Below are positions 28,767-37,868 of a DNA stretch of 64,000 nucleotides, one piece after another. Both the position numbers and the translations under genes were made by a program. The notes under the pieces are model-generated. The model was not told the origin of the DNA. It searched no databases and worked only from the letters and a program-made list of their open reading frames with translations. The stretch's first letter is position 1. Each line of letters begins with the position of its first letter. The DNA comes from Planctomycetaceae bacterium (GTDB taxonomy: Bacteria > Planctomycetota > Phycisphaerae > UBA1845 > UTPLA1), in the NCBI GenBank assembly GCA_006969385.1, contig CP030884.1, positions 3,410,001 through 3,474,000 on the forward strand, written 5' to 3'.

Positions 28767-31700
28767 CGGCAAGCGGCACGATATCCACCACGACGGCGAA
28801 AGGCGGCGCGGCACCGATCAAGGTGCAATCGGCGCTAATCCTCGGCAGCAGCGCGCTGACGATCGGTCAGGCGGGTGAGTTTGACTATTCCGGTTCGCAG
28901 GCAATTAAAGCTTTGCGCGAAGAAGGCATTCGTACGGTCCTGATCAACCCCAACATCGCCACCGTGCAAACGTCCGACGGTCTGGCCGACGAGGTTTACT
29001 TTCTGCCCGTCACGCCGGAATACGTCGAGCGCGTGATCGAAAAAGAAAAGCCCGATGCAATCTTACTGAGCTTTGGCGGTCAAACAGCACTCAACTGCGG
29101 CTTGGCGTTACAAGATAGCGGCGTGTTGGCCAAGCACGGTGTGCGCGTGTTGGGCACGAACACGGAGGCGATTCGCACGACGGAAGATCGCGGTATCTTT
29201 CGCGATGCGATGACCGGCATGGGGCTGAAGGTGGCGACCAGCATCACGGCCACCAGCGTGAAAGAGGGCCTGCGCGCGGCGGAACAGATCGGCTATCCGG
29301 TGATGATGCGCTCTGCGTTTTCGCTGGGCGGGCTGGGTTCTGGCTATTGCGCTGATGAGAAGCAACTGGGCGAGCGCATGCGGGCGGCGTTTGCGCAGGT
29401 GCCGCAGGTGTTAATCGAAGAATGGCTCGGCGGTTGGAAGGAAGTTGAGTACGAAGTGGTGCGCGACAGCGCCGACAACTGCATTACCGTCTGCAATATG
29501 GAGAACCTTGACGCCCTTGGGATTCACACGGGCGAGTCGTTTGTGGTCGCGCCATCGCAAACGCTTAGCGATGTGCAGTACCACGAGTTGCGCACAATCG
29601 CGATTAAGGCGGTGCGCGGTTTGGGCATCGTGGGTGAGTGCAATATTCAATATGCGCTCGATCCGCACTCGAACGATTATCGCATTATCGAAATCAACGC
29701 GCGGCTCTCGCGCAGTTCGGCATTGGCGAGTAAGGCGACGGGTTATCCGTTGGCGTTTGTCGCGGCCAAGCTGGCGCTAGGCTATGCGCTGCCGGAGATT
29801 CCCAACAAGATTACCGGCGTGACGGGGGCGTGTTTCGAGCCGGCGTTGGATTACTTTGTGATCAAAGCGCCGCGTTGGGATTTTCAGAAGTTTCAGGGTG
29901 TATCGACGCGGCTCGGTTCGGGGATGAAGTCGGTCGGCGAAGTGATGGCGATCGGACGCGGCTTCGAAGAAACGCTTCAAAAAGCCATTCGCATGCAGGA
30001 CGTGGGCGAGTGGGGTCTTTTGCCACGGTCGGATTCGTCGTTCGGCGATTTAGATGATGAGCTGTCGATTGCAAGCGACCGGCGCATGTTGGCAATCGGG
30101 CGCGCGTTTCAGGAAGGCTACACGGTGCACCGCGTGGCCGAACTCACGCGCATCGATCAGTGGTTTCTTAAACGCATGAAGGGCTTGGTCACGGTTCAGC
30201 GCGAGCTGGAAGGCGTGCCTGTGGGCGAAGTGTTGACGCCGGAGCTGCTATCAAAGGCCAAGCGTCTCGGCTTTTGCGATGCGCAGATTGCCGCGTTTAC
30301 GGGTCGTGACGAAGACGACATTCGTCTAAATCGGCGCGAGCACGGTATTCGACCGGTGGTGAAGCAGATCGATACGCTGGCGGCGGAGTATCCGGCGCAG
30401 ACCAACTATTTATATTTGACGTATCACGGCAGCGTCGATGACTTCGAATATGGAAAGGGACCGGCACCGGTGTTGGTATTGGGGTCGGGGGCGTATCGCA
30501 TCGGTAGTTCGGTCGAGTTCGATTGGTGTTGTGTGACGGCGGTGCGCATGTTGCGGCAGCGCGGTTTGACGACGTTGATGCTCAATTGCAATCCGGAAAC
30601 CGTTAGCACCGATTACGACGAATGCGATCGATTGTATTTCGATGAGATTTCTTATGAGACAGTGCTGGAGCTGGCGAACTTAGAGCGCTTGCGCGGCGTA
30701 GTCGTCTCGTTTGGTGGGCAAACGCCTAATTCCTTGGTGCCCAAGTTGCACAAGGCGGGCTTACCGGTCATGGGCACGCCGGCCGAATCGATCGATCGCG
30801 CGGAAAGCCGCGATCGCTTTTCGGCGCTGTGCGACGAATTGGGTATTAAGCAACCGGCGTGGTGCGAGGCGTCGTCGCTTGAGAATGCGATGGCGTTTGC
30901 AGATCGGGCCGGGTATCCGGTGTTGGTGCGGCCGAGTTATGTGCTCTCGGGTGCGGCGATGGCGGTCGTGCAGGATCACGATGCGCTGCAGAACGTGTTG
31001 CAAAAAGCAGCGGCGGTGTCGCCGGATCATCCGGTGGTGATCAGCAAGTTTGTCGAGGGCGCGAAAGAGATCGAGATCGACGGCGTCGCGGCCGATGGTG
31101 AGATCGTGGCGTATGCGATCAGCGAACACGTTGAGAATGCGGGCGTGCATTCGGGCGATGCCACGTTGGTCTTGCCGCCGCAGCGGACGTATGTGGAGAC
31201 GATTCGCCGCGCGCGCATGATCGCGCGACGTTTGGCGGCGGCGTTGAAGATTTCGGGGCCGTTTAACTTGCAGTTATTGGCGAAGAACAATCGCTTGATG
31301 GTGATCGAATGCAACGTGCGCTCGTCGCGGTCGTTTCCGTTTGCGTCGAAGGTGTTGGATATTAATCTGGTCGAGTTGGCGACGCGGGCGATTTTGGGCG
31401 AGCGGGTGTCGGTGCAAGTGCCGTCGGTGTTGGAACTCGATTACGTAGGCGTGAAGGCGCCGCAGTTTTCGTTTAGTCGATTAAAGGGTGTCGATCCGAT
31501 CCTGGGGATCGAGATGGCGAGCACCGGCGAAGTGGGGTGCATCGGCGCCGATATGGACGACGCGCTGCTGAAGGCGATGCTGTCGGTCGGCTTTCGCGCG
31601 CCGGTGCGAGGGGCGCTGTTGAGTACCGGCACGATCGACCAGAAGGCCGAGTTTCTCGACGAAGCGCGACTGTTGTCTAAATTGGGCGTACAGCTGTATG

Positions 31701-32050
31701 CGACGGGCGGCACGGCAGCGTTCTTGGAGAAGGCGGGCATCGCGGCGACCGAAGTCGCCTGGCCGTTGGACGCGGGCGCGCCGAATGCGACCGAGTTGAT
31801 CGAAGGCGGCACGCTCGATTTGGTGGTGAACATTCCAAAAGACGCCAGTGCGCGCGAGCTGGAGAATGACTATCGCATTCGGCGCGCGGCCATCGATTGC
31901 AGCGTGCCGCTGATCACGAATATTCAGCTCGCGCGGCAGTTTGTACGCAGCCTCGCTGCCTTTGGCGAGCGGGGGCTGCCGATCAAGAGTTGGCGCGAAT
32001 ACCGCGGTGGCGGGGCGAAGGCGGTGGATGAGACGCCGTTATTGTTTTGA
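28763..32050 (+). CDS. carB: Carbamoyl-phosphate synthase large subunit
   Basis: The start is the ATG at 28763, four bases inside the end of carA, giving 1095 residues, full length. Both ATP-grasp halves are present: IEEWLGGWKEVEYEVVRD in the first and VISKFVEGAKEIEIDGVA in the second, and the MGS-like regulatory domain ends the protein (YATGGTAAFLEKAGI). The first-half signature reads GSSALTIGQAGEFDYSGS and INPNIATVQTSDGLADEVY. This wording is closer to the eukaryotic CAD/CPS1 and Bacteroidota types than to the enterobacterial one (GQACEFDYSGAQ). An N-terminal Thr/Ser-rich extension of about 15 residues is present. Confidence 0.95.
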   Translation: MTASGTISTTTAKGGAAPIKVQSALILGSSALTIGQAGEFDYSGSQAIKALREEGIRTVLINPNIATVQTSDGLADEVYFLPVTPEYVERVIEKEKPDAILLSFGGQTALNCGLALQDSGVLAKHGVRVLGTNTEAIRTTEDRGIFRDAMTGMGLKVATSITATSVKEGLRAAEQIGYPVMMRSAFSLGGLGSGYCADEKQLGERMRAAFAQVPQVLIEEWLGGWKEVEYEVVRDSADNCITVCNMENLDALGIHTGESFVVAPSQTLSDVQYHELRTIAIKAVRGLGIVGECNIQYALDPHSNDYRIIEINARLSRSSALASKATGYPLAFVAAKLALGYALPEIPNKITGVTGACFEPALDYFVIKAPRWDFQKFQGVSTRLGSGMKSVGEVMAIGRGFEETLQKAIRMQDVGEWGLLPRSDSSFGDLDDELSIASDRRMLAIGRAFQEGYTVHRVAELTRIDQWFLKRMKGLVTVQRELEGVPVGEVLTPELLSKAKRLGFCDAQIAAFTGRDEDDIRLNRREHGIRPVVKQIDTLAAEYPAQTNYLYLTYHGSVDDFEYGKGPAPVLVLGSGAYRIGSSVEFDWCCVTAVRMLRQRGLTTLMLNCNPETVSTDYDECDRLYFDEISYETVLELANLERLRGVVVSFGGQTPNSLVPKLHKAGLPVMGTPAESIDRAESRDRFSALCDELGIKQPAWCEASSLENAMAFADRAGYPVLVRPSYVLSGAAMAVVQDHDALQNVLQKAAAVSPDHPVVISKFVEGAKEIEIDGVAADGEIVAYAISEHVENAGVHSGDATLVLPPQRTYVETIRRARMIARRLAAALKISGPFNLQLLAKNNRLMVIECNVRSSRSFPFASKVLDINLVELATRAILGERVSVQVPSVLELDYVGVKAPQFSFSRLKGVDPILGIEMASTGEVGCIGADMDDALLKAMLSVGFRAPVRGALLSTGTIDQKAEFLDEARLLSKLGVQLYATGGTAAFLEKAGIAATEVAWPLDAGAPNATELIEGGTLDLVVNIPKDASARELENDYRIRRAAIDCSVPLITNIQLARQFVRSLAAFGERGLPIKSWREYRGGGAKAVDETPLLF

Positions 32051-32073
32051 TCTCAGGCTGTAATGAAATCGCC

Positions 32074-33183
32074 TTACAACAACCCCTTCAACGTCGCCAC
32101 CACATAGTCAATTTCCTTTTCCGTCAGCGCATTATGAAACGGTAACGCAATCGTCCGCGCTGCGACGCGTTCGCAGACGGGGAAGTCGCCTTCCTTATAG
32201 CCAAACATCTCTTTGTAAAACGGTTGCACGTGGATCGGCGCGAAGTAGTTGCTGCAACCGACGCCTTTTTCGCGCAGGTTCATGATGATGTGGTTGCGTT
32301 GGTCTTCGGTGTAGTCGTCCGTGAGTTTGATGACGAAGACAAACCAACTGCGGGCGCCGGCTTCGTCATGGCGCTGCACTTCGATACGCGGTTCGTCTTT
32401 GAGACGTTCGAGATACATCACGGCCACGCGGTCGCGCTTGGCGAGGATTTCATCGATGCGGCGCACTTGTTCGACGCCGATGGCGGCGGAAATATCGCTG
32501 AGGCGATAGTTGTAGCCGAGGCGCTCGTGCGAGAGCCATCCCATTCCCGTGTCGCGACCTTGGTTGCGCATCGAACTGCACAAGCGCGCGATCTCATCGT
32601 CGTCGGTGACGATCATGCCGCCTTCGCCGGTGGTGATCTGCTTGTTGGGGTAGAAGCCGAAAATGCCGGCGTCGCCGAAGGAACCGGCCATGCGACCTTT
32701 GCGGCTGCTGCCGAGGGCTTCGCAACAATCTTCGATAATGCGGAGGCTGTGCTTTTTGGCGATGGCCTCGAATTTTTCCATCTCGGCAACTTCGCCAAAT
32801 ACGTCCACGGGAATGAGCATACGCGTTTTGGAGGTCACGGCCGCTTCGGTGGCGGCGACGTCGAGATTCCACGTGTGCGGGTCGATATCGACGAGCACCG
32901 GCTTGGCGTTTTCAAAAATAACGCAATTGGTGGAAGCGATGAAAGAAAAGGGGGTGCTAATGACTTCGTCGCCGGCTTGCACGCCCATGGCGCGCACGAG
33001 CAGATGCAGGCCGCAGGTGCCGCTGGAAACAGCGACGCCGTGCTTCACGCCGACGTAATCGGCCATGGCGCGCTCGAATTCCTCGATTTTCGGCCCCAGT
33101 GAGAGCCTGCCCGACTGCAAGACCTCTGTGACGGCATTGATTTCAGCCTGTGAAATGTCGGGTCCGGACAACGAAACCTGCAT
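32074..33183 (-). CDS. DegT/DnrJ/EryC1/StrS-family PLP aminotransferase
   Basis: A 369-residue fold-type I aminotransferase. Recognised blocks are SSGTCGLHLLVRA (phosphate loop), DEVISTPFSFIAS, IEDCCEALGS and FYPNKQITTGEGG with the PLP-binding Lys181. The family makes amino sugars for lipopolysaccharide, glycans or antibiotics from 3- or 4-keto nucleotide sugars. No sugar-nucleotide partner gene is adjacent, so the substrate is open. GAGGAG sits 5 bases before the ATG. It is convergent with carB, leaving only 23 bases between the stops. Confidence 0.92.
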   Translation of the reverse strand: MQVSLSGPDISQAEINAVTEVLQSGRLSLGPKIEEFERAMADYVGVKHGVAVSSGTCGLHLLVRAMGVQAGDEVISTPFSFIASTNCVIFENAKPVLVDIDPHTWNLDVAATEAAVTSKTRMLIPVDVFGEVAEMEKFEAIAKKHSLRIIEDCCEALGSSRKGRMAGSFGDAGIFGFYPNKQITTGEGGMIVTDDDEIARLCSSMRNQGRDTGMGWLSHERLGYNYRLSDISAAIGVEQVRRIDEILAKRDRVAVMYLERLKDEPRIEVQRHDEAGARSWFVFVIKLTDDYTEDQRNHIIMNLREKGVGCSNYFAPIHVQPFYKEMFGYKEGDFPVCERVAARTIALPFHNALTEKEIDYVVATLKGLL

Positions 33184-33480
33184 GGGTGCTCCTCGGGCGG
33201 GAATGGCGATCTACTCGGGCTTATCGACCGTCGATTCGGGAGGGATTGACTCCGGTTTGACGATCATAATTCTCTTTTTGAAACCGTCTTAGAAAAAGAG
33301 GAAGTTCCTTGACAGGGCATATCAGCCCCGAAATAATCTCTTCGACTTCGACGTAATTTAGGTGAAGTCTGGAAGATTCACCAGCCACGGAACGACGGCG
33401 GCGTTTTGGCGACCGCCGAATTTTTGAGCCTGACATTGTGAAATACTTCACGAAGTCGCGAATCCCAAGGCAGGAATAGT

Positions 33481-34548
33481 TTGTCGTCCGAACCCGCCAA
33501 TTCTACCACCAACGACGCGGCTGAATCCGGCGCGACGCCTGCGCCGATGACCACGTCGTTGATGGCACGCCTGTGGATTGTACCGGCGATTGTGGTGGCC
33601 GTGATGATCGGCGTCGCTATGGTGGTAATTCTGTTTGGTGCGTCTTCGGTTAGTAAGAAAGCCTCTTTCAAAGAACTCCTCGCGCAAATCGAAAGTGATT
33701 CGGGTGCGCGTTCGTTGAGCGGCACGGTGCTCTCGCCGCGCGCCAAGCAAACGTGGCAGGCCGCTCAGGAACTTGCCGTTCGCATCAAGAAGAACGATCT
33801 AACAGATGAAGATCGGCAGGCAGCGCTGGCCGGTCTCGGTAAGGTCGTACGCGGTTTGAAGGGTGCGGGTTCGACGGCGGGTGGTGACCCGCGCGCTGTC
33901 GAAGCGAGCATGGCGTTAAGGCAGTTCTTGGTGGTTGCGCTGGCACGGTTGAAGGTACCGGAGGCGATCGAACCGATTGCCGGATTGCTCGACGAAGACG
34001 ACGCCGACCTGCGACGCATCGCGTTGCAAGGTTTGGCGGAAATGCACGACGTTGATGGCGTGCAGGCGCGCTTGCCGGCGATGTATCCGTTACTGGAGCC
34101 GGGGCAACCCACGGAAGTGCGAATGGTCGCGGCCTTATCCGTGGCTGCGGTGGCCAAGCGGTTTGACGAGGTTGCGATTCGCCAACTGAGTCGGATGTCG
34201 GCGGACGATGTCGAAGTTCGACTGGCGAAGGCCACGGCGCTCGCGAATCTGGGCAGCACCAGTTCGAAACTCACATTGCTCAACATGCTCGATCGCCAGT
34301 TTTGGCAGGGGCTGAATATCGATATCGGCCAGAGCAGCGGCGCGACGCGGAAATTGTCGGAGCGGGAAATTGCGCAACGCATTTGCGGAATCGCTCCGGT
34401 TGCCGCGCGTTTGCAACATCCCGACATCAACGAGATGCTTGAAGATTTGGCTGCAAACGATCCCTCGGTTCAAGTGCGCGAAGCCGTGCGGCAAGCGCTG
34501 GATGATGCGGCGGCAGCCGATGAGGCAACCGTGGGGCACGTGGGGTAG
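33481..34548 (+). CDS. HEAT-repeat membrane-anchored protein
   Basis: A 355-residue protein starting at TTG (33481) after a GGAA sequence; an ATG at 33547 is an alternative. One membrane segment (IVPAIVVAVMIGVAMVVILFG, about residues 33-53) anchors it, with the rest probably outside the cytoplasm. From about residue 120 to the end, helical pairs of the HEAT/PBS-lyase kind repeat (VVALARLKVPEAIEPIAGLL, LRRIALQGLAEMHD, VREAVRQALDDAAAA). It is the first gene of the long plus-strand respiratory cluster, 81 bases before the Rieske gene, so a scaffold or assembly role for the bc-type complex is a reasonable guess. Confidence 0.75.
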   Translation: MSSEPANSTTNDAAESGATPAPMTTSLMARLWIVPAIVVAVMIGVAMVVILFGASSVSKKASFKELLAQIESDSGARSLSGTVLSPRAKQTWQAAQELAVRIKKNDLTDEDRQAALAGLGKVVRGLKGAGSTAGGDPRAVEASMALRQFLVVALARLKVPEAIEPIAGLLDEDDADLRRIALQGLAEMHDVDGVQARLPAMYPLLEPGQPTEVRMVAALSVAAVAKRFDEVAIRQLSRMSADDVEVRLAKATALANLGSTSSKLTLLNMLDRQFWQGLNIDIGQSSGATRKLSEREIAQRICGIAPVAARLQHPDINEMLEDLAANDPSVQVREAVRQALDDAAAADEATVGHVG

Positions 34549-34629
34549 TCGCATCCGTAAGCGGTTGCACCTACACTGCGATCGCGCGATATTTCGGGCT
34601 CGGGCCCGGGTGAATGAAAAGGTAGCAAT

Positions 34630-35691
34630 ATGCCAACCAAAGATGTCGTCACCAAAGTATGGATCGATCCGGGATGTATCGTGTGCGACGCATGCGAGAC
34701 GACCAGTCCCGATGTGTTCGAGGTCCAACACGAAAACGATACGTGCATCATTCGGCCCGCAGCGCTCGATGCTGAGTTTACCAAGCCGCGCACCGGCGAA
34801 ATCATCGAAGCCGCCGAAGAGTGTCCGGTCGACGTCATCAAGTTCGAGACCACTCAGGTTGAGGTGACGGAGGAAGAAGCCGCCGCCGCCGAAAAAGCAG
34901 CAGCGGACGGTGGTGGCAAGGCCGCTGCGGGGGCGGCCGCGGGCGAGGCGCCCGCGAAGAAAGAGCCGCCCAAGCCCAAAGAAGTCGACCCTGCGATTCA
35001 GGCGTTACTCGCCGCGACCACGGTACGCGGTGGACACGTCGTGATGAATCGTGGCACCGAAGGCTTGCCTGAGAATTTGCAGGGCAAAGCGACGATGGCG
35101 GCCGATGCGGCAACGCTGCCGCCCGATGCACGCCATACCAAGGTGATGGATAAGGCGCGACCGGATAAGAAGCAGAAGAGCGACGATATGTCGCGGCGCG
35201 ACCTCATGCTGATTGCCGGGTGGGGCTCGTTGGGGTTCGTGACGTTGGCAGGTGGCCCGTTGGCGTTTGCTCGCTTCATGGCACCAAACGTTCTCGAAGT
35301 TGAAGACCCCAAGGTGCGCTGCGGCCCGCTCAGCAAATATGTGGCGCTGGCACCGGGTGAAGTCAATGAAGACTATAAACCGGTGAAGCCCAGCGGTTTT
35401 TGGATCATCCGTCAGGAAGATCGCATCGCGGCGCTGTCGATCATTTGTACGCACCTCGGTTGCATTCCGTCGTGGTTGCCGAACGATCGCAAGTTCAAGT
35501 GCCCCTGCCATGGTAGCGGTTTCAAGCAGAACGGCACCAACTTTGAAGGCCCGGCACCGCGACCGTTGGAGCGTTTCAAGATTTACCTCGAAGGCGATGA
35601 AGTGATCGTCGATCGTTCGAAGAAATTCCTGGCGATGGGCCCGACGGATATCGGCGTGTGGAACGATCCCGAGGCGTATATCCCGGTTTAG
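34630..35691 (+). CDS. Ferredoxin-Rieske iron-sulfur fusion protein
   Basis: A 353-residue protein with two redox modules. Residues 1-70 form a single-cluster 4Fe-4S ferredoxin: Cys16, Cys19 and Cys22 (GCIVCDACET) and Cys65 (ECPVDV). An Ala/Glu/Lys-rich linker (about 75-125) and a further 65 residues follow. A membrane anchor with a preceding SRRD (SRRDLMLIAGWGSLGFVTLA) comes next. The Rieske domain has CTHLGC (from Cys273) and CPCHGSGF (from Cys291), the usual 2Fe-2S ligands and disulfide. If the anchor follows the Tat route, the ferredoxin part stays in the cytoplasm and the Rieske part outside. It is followed by the cytochrome b genes. Confidence 0.9.
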   Translation: MPTKDVVTKVWIDPGCIVCDACETTSPDVFEVQHENDTCIIRPAALDAEFTKPRTGEIIEAAEECPVDVIKFETTQVEVTEEEAAAAEKAAADGGGKAAAGAAAGEAPAKKEPPKPKEVDPAIQALLAATTVRGGHVVMNRGTEGLPENLQGKATMAADAATLPPDARHTKVMDKARPDKKQKSDDMSRRDLMLIAGWGSLGFVTLAGGPLAFARFMAPNVLEVEDPKVRCGPLSKYVALAPGEVNEDYKPVKPSGFWIIRQEDRIAALSIICTHLGCIPSWLPNDRKFKCPCHGSGFKQNGTNFEGPAPRPLERFKIYLEGDEVIVDRSKKFLAMGPTDIGVWNDPEAYIPV

Positions 35692-35773
35692 GCTTGATGG
35701 TTGAACTCAGCGAGGCCGCCTTCGATGCGATGCGGCCTCGATGCACATAGCGAAAGCGATAACGAGCGAATTC

Positions 35774-36559
35774 ATGAGCGTATTTGGAAACATCGGTAAG
35801 TACATCACCGAGAGCCAGGTTTGGGGCTCGGTCTTTCGGCACGGCATTCCGCGCGATCGACGCACGCGGGCGATGGCGGTGTTGAGTAACGTCTTTCTGC
35901 ACTTGCACCCGGTGGCGGTGCGCAAGAGCGGCATTCGCCTCTCGTTTACGTGGTGTATGGGAGGGCTAACGTTTTTCCTGTTCCTCGCGGAAACGATCAC
36001 CGGCGTGTTGCTGATGTTTTACTACCGACCGGTGGTGGAATATGCGTATGGCGACATCATCAGTTTGCGCTCGCATGTCACGCTCGGTTTGTTGCGTGAA
36101 ATCCATCGTTGGGGCGCTCACGCGATGGTGATCGCGATTTGGCTGCACATGCTGCGGGTGTTTTTAACCGGCAGCTATAAGCCGCCGCGCGAATTCAACT
36201 GGGGTGTGGGTGTTATCCTGCTGGTGCTAACGCTGTTGCTGTCGTTTACCGGCTATCTACTGCCGTGGGATCAGTTGGCGATTTGGGCCATTACCGTCGG
36301 TTCCAACATGGCCCGCGCGACGCCGTTTTTAGGGCATGAAGGTCCGGGGGCGCAGTTACTGATGATCGGCGACGTGCCGCTGATGCACGCCGGTTCGGAC
36401 GCCCGCTTTCTATTGTTGGCGGGAACGTCCGTCGGGCCGAACGCTTTGCTGCGTTTCTATGTATTGCACTGCATCTTTATTCCGCTGGTCGTGTTGGTGT
36501 TGATTGCCGTGCACTTCTGGCGCATTCGCAAGGACGGCGGTATTTCCGGTCCGTTATAA
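35774..36559 (+). CDS. Cytochrome b, N-terminal (b6-like) half
   Basis: A 261-residue membrane protein holding the four helices that bind two b haems. Helix B has [19 protein letters not shown] with His-x13-His. Helix D has [19 protein letters not shown] with His-x14-His. The 14-residue spacing is that of b6-type cytochromes. [16 protein letters not shown] gives the helix C region of the Qo site. An ATG at 35741 is also in frame, but 35774 gives the usual N terminus. It works with the ferredoxin-Rieske protein upstream and the C-terminal half downstream as a quinol-oxidising complex. Confidence 0.92.
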   Translation: MSVFGNIGKYITESQVWGSVFRHGIPRDRRTRAMAVLSNVFLHLHPVAVRKSGIRLSFTWCMGGLTFFLFLAETITGVLLMFYYRPVVEYAYGDIISLRSHVTLGLLREIHRWGAHAMVIAIWLHMLRVFLTGSYKPPREFNWGVGVILLVLTLLLSFTGYLLPWDQLAIWAITVGSNMARATPFLGHEGPGAQLLMIGDVPLMHAGSDARFLLLAGTSVGPNALLRFYVLHCIFIPLVVLVLIAVHFWRIRKDGGISGPL

Positions 36560-36638
36560 GCGACGGTCGGCGGCGCTGTTGAAAGCTGTGAAACCAAGGC
36601 TGGTGGTGGGGCGGTCTTCACTACCATACCCATAGGCG

Positions 36639-37814
36639 ATGAAGAACATGATGTTTGACATGCTGGCATCCGGAGGCGGCGGCCCCAGTTCGGGGCTGAG
36701 CGCCATGATCAAGGATGTACTCAACGCGAGCAGCGTCCCTGAGATTTTCGTACCGATTATGACGGTACTGACGATCGTCTTTTTGGTGACGTATCGCAGT
36801 TGGACCAAGCCCAAGGTTGCGGCCGGTTTGGGTTTGTTGTTCGTTGCATTTTATCTGTGGTCGGCGACCGATCCGAACTTCCTGAAGATCATCGTCAAGC
36901 CCGACAACGTGCCGATTACGATCATGTTGGTGGCGACGGCGTTGGTCACGTGGGTGGCGTTTCGACAGGCGGCGATCAACGATGCACGCCTCGAGCGCGG
37001 TGAACCGTTGATCGAGAGCGGTGCCGACGACAAGGTGCTCGTCTGGCCCGATTTGGTTTATACCGAGTTGATTTGTCTGGTGTTGTGTTCGGTGGCGCTG
37101 GTTGTGTGGGCCATTTTGCTGAAGGCCCCGCTCGAACCGCCGGCGAACCCGACGAACATTCCCAACCCGTCGAAGGCACCATGGTACTTCCTGGGTTTGC
37201 AGGAACTGCTGGTGTATTTCGATCCGTGGATCGCCGGCGTGTTGTTGCCGACGTTTATCGTCATCGGGCTGCTGGCGTTGCCGTATCTCGATAAGAACCC
37301 GCTTGGTAACGGTTACTACACATTCAAGCAGCGTAAGTTTGTCATTTGGATGTACATGTTCGGTTGGGTCGTGCTTTGGATCGTGTTGATCGTACTTGGT
37401 ACGTTCTTGCGTGGACCCAACTGGAACATCTTCGGCCCGTACGAAGCGTGGGATCCGCACCGCCCGGCGGCGTTGTTGAACATCAACGTGTCGGATGTGT
37501 TCTGGGTCGTGTTGCCCGAAAAGACCGGGCTGTGGAAGCCGGGCTTGCCGACGGACGATATCGGCCCGATTCCGGCGTATCTGATTCGCGAAGCGCCGGG
37601 TTTGGCGCTGTTGGGTGGCTACTTCTTCGTGCTGCCGGTGGTTTTGGCCAGCACGATTTTCCGCAAAATCTATCGCGATATCGGCTTCATCCGCTACGTC
37701 ATCTTCTGGACGATCATGAGCTGGATGTTCATCGTGCCGGTCAAGATGGTTTTGCGCTGGTTGTTTAACCTAAAGTACTTTGTATCGATCACCGAGTGGT
37801 TCCTGAATATCTGA
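36639..37814 (+). CDS. Cytochrome b, C-terminal half (subunit IV-like) with extra helices
   Basis: A 391-residue membrane protein. The Qo-site motif appears as APWYFLGLQELLVYFDPW, the counterpart of the PEWY block in other cytochromes b. Hydrophobic segments are seen before it (about residues 30-55, 60-75, 88-105, 140-160) and several after it, so it is far longer than the 17-kDa subunit IV of b6f complexes. The extra N-terminal helices may pack against the large cytochrome encoded next. It follows the N-terminal half by 80 bases. The C-terminal 100 residues are also hydrophobic. Confidence 0.88.
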   Translation: MKNMMFDMLASGGGGPSSGLSAMIKDVLNASSVPEIFVPIMTVLTIVFLVTYRSWTKPKVAAGLGLLFVAFYLWSATDPNFLKIIVKPDNVPITIMLVATALVTWVAFRQAAINDARLERGEPLIESGADDKVLVWPDLVYTELICLVLCSVALVVWAILLKAPLEPPANPTNIPNPSKAPWYFLGLQELLVYFDPWIAGVLLPTFIVIGLLALPYLDKNPLGNGYYTFKQRKFVIWMYMFGWVVLWIVLIVLGTFLRGPNWNIFGPYEAWDPHRPAALLNINVSDVFWVVLPEKTGLWKPGLPTDDIGPIPAYLIREAPGLALLGGYFFVLPVVLASTIFRKIYRDIGFIRYVIFWTIMSWMFIVPVKMVLRWLFNLKYFVSITEWFLNI

Positions 37815-37868
37815 TCGCGTTCTTGGCGCGTAAGCGCGCCTGCTTCGCGGCAAGAAACTGAGAGCATC

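Noticed and set aside
32224..33102. Long plus-strand frame opposite the DegT gene
   Set aside because: It is the complement of a clear aminotransferase gene and its His/Phe/Ala-rich product is typical of antisense shadow frames in GC-rich DNA.
33221..33451. 76-codon minus-strand frame between the DegT and HEAT genes, and a nearby ATCGAC-C-GTCGAT inverted repeat
   Set aside because: No ribosome site or family, and it lies where both promoters are expected. The 6-bp palindrome is too short to call an operator.
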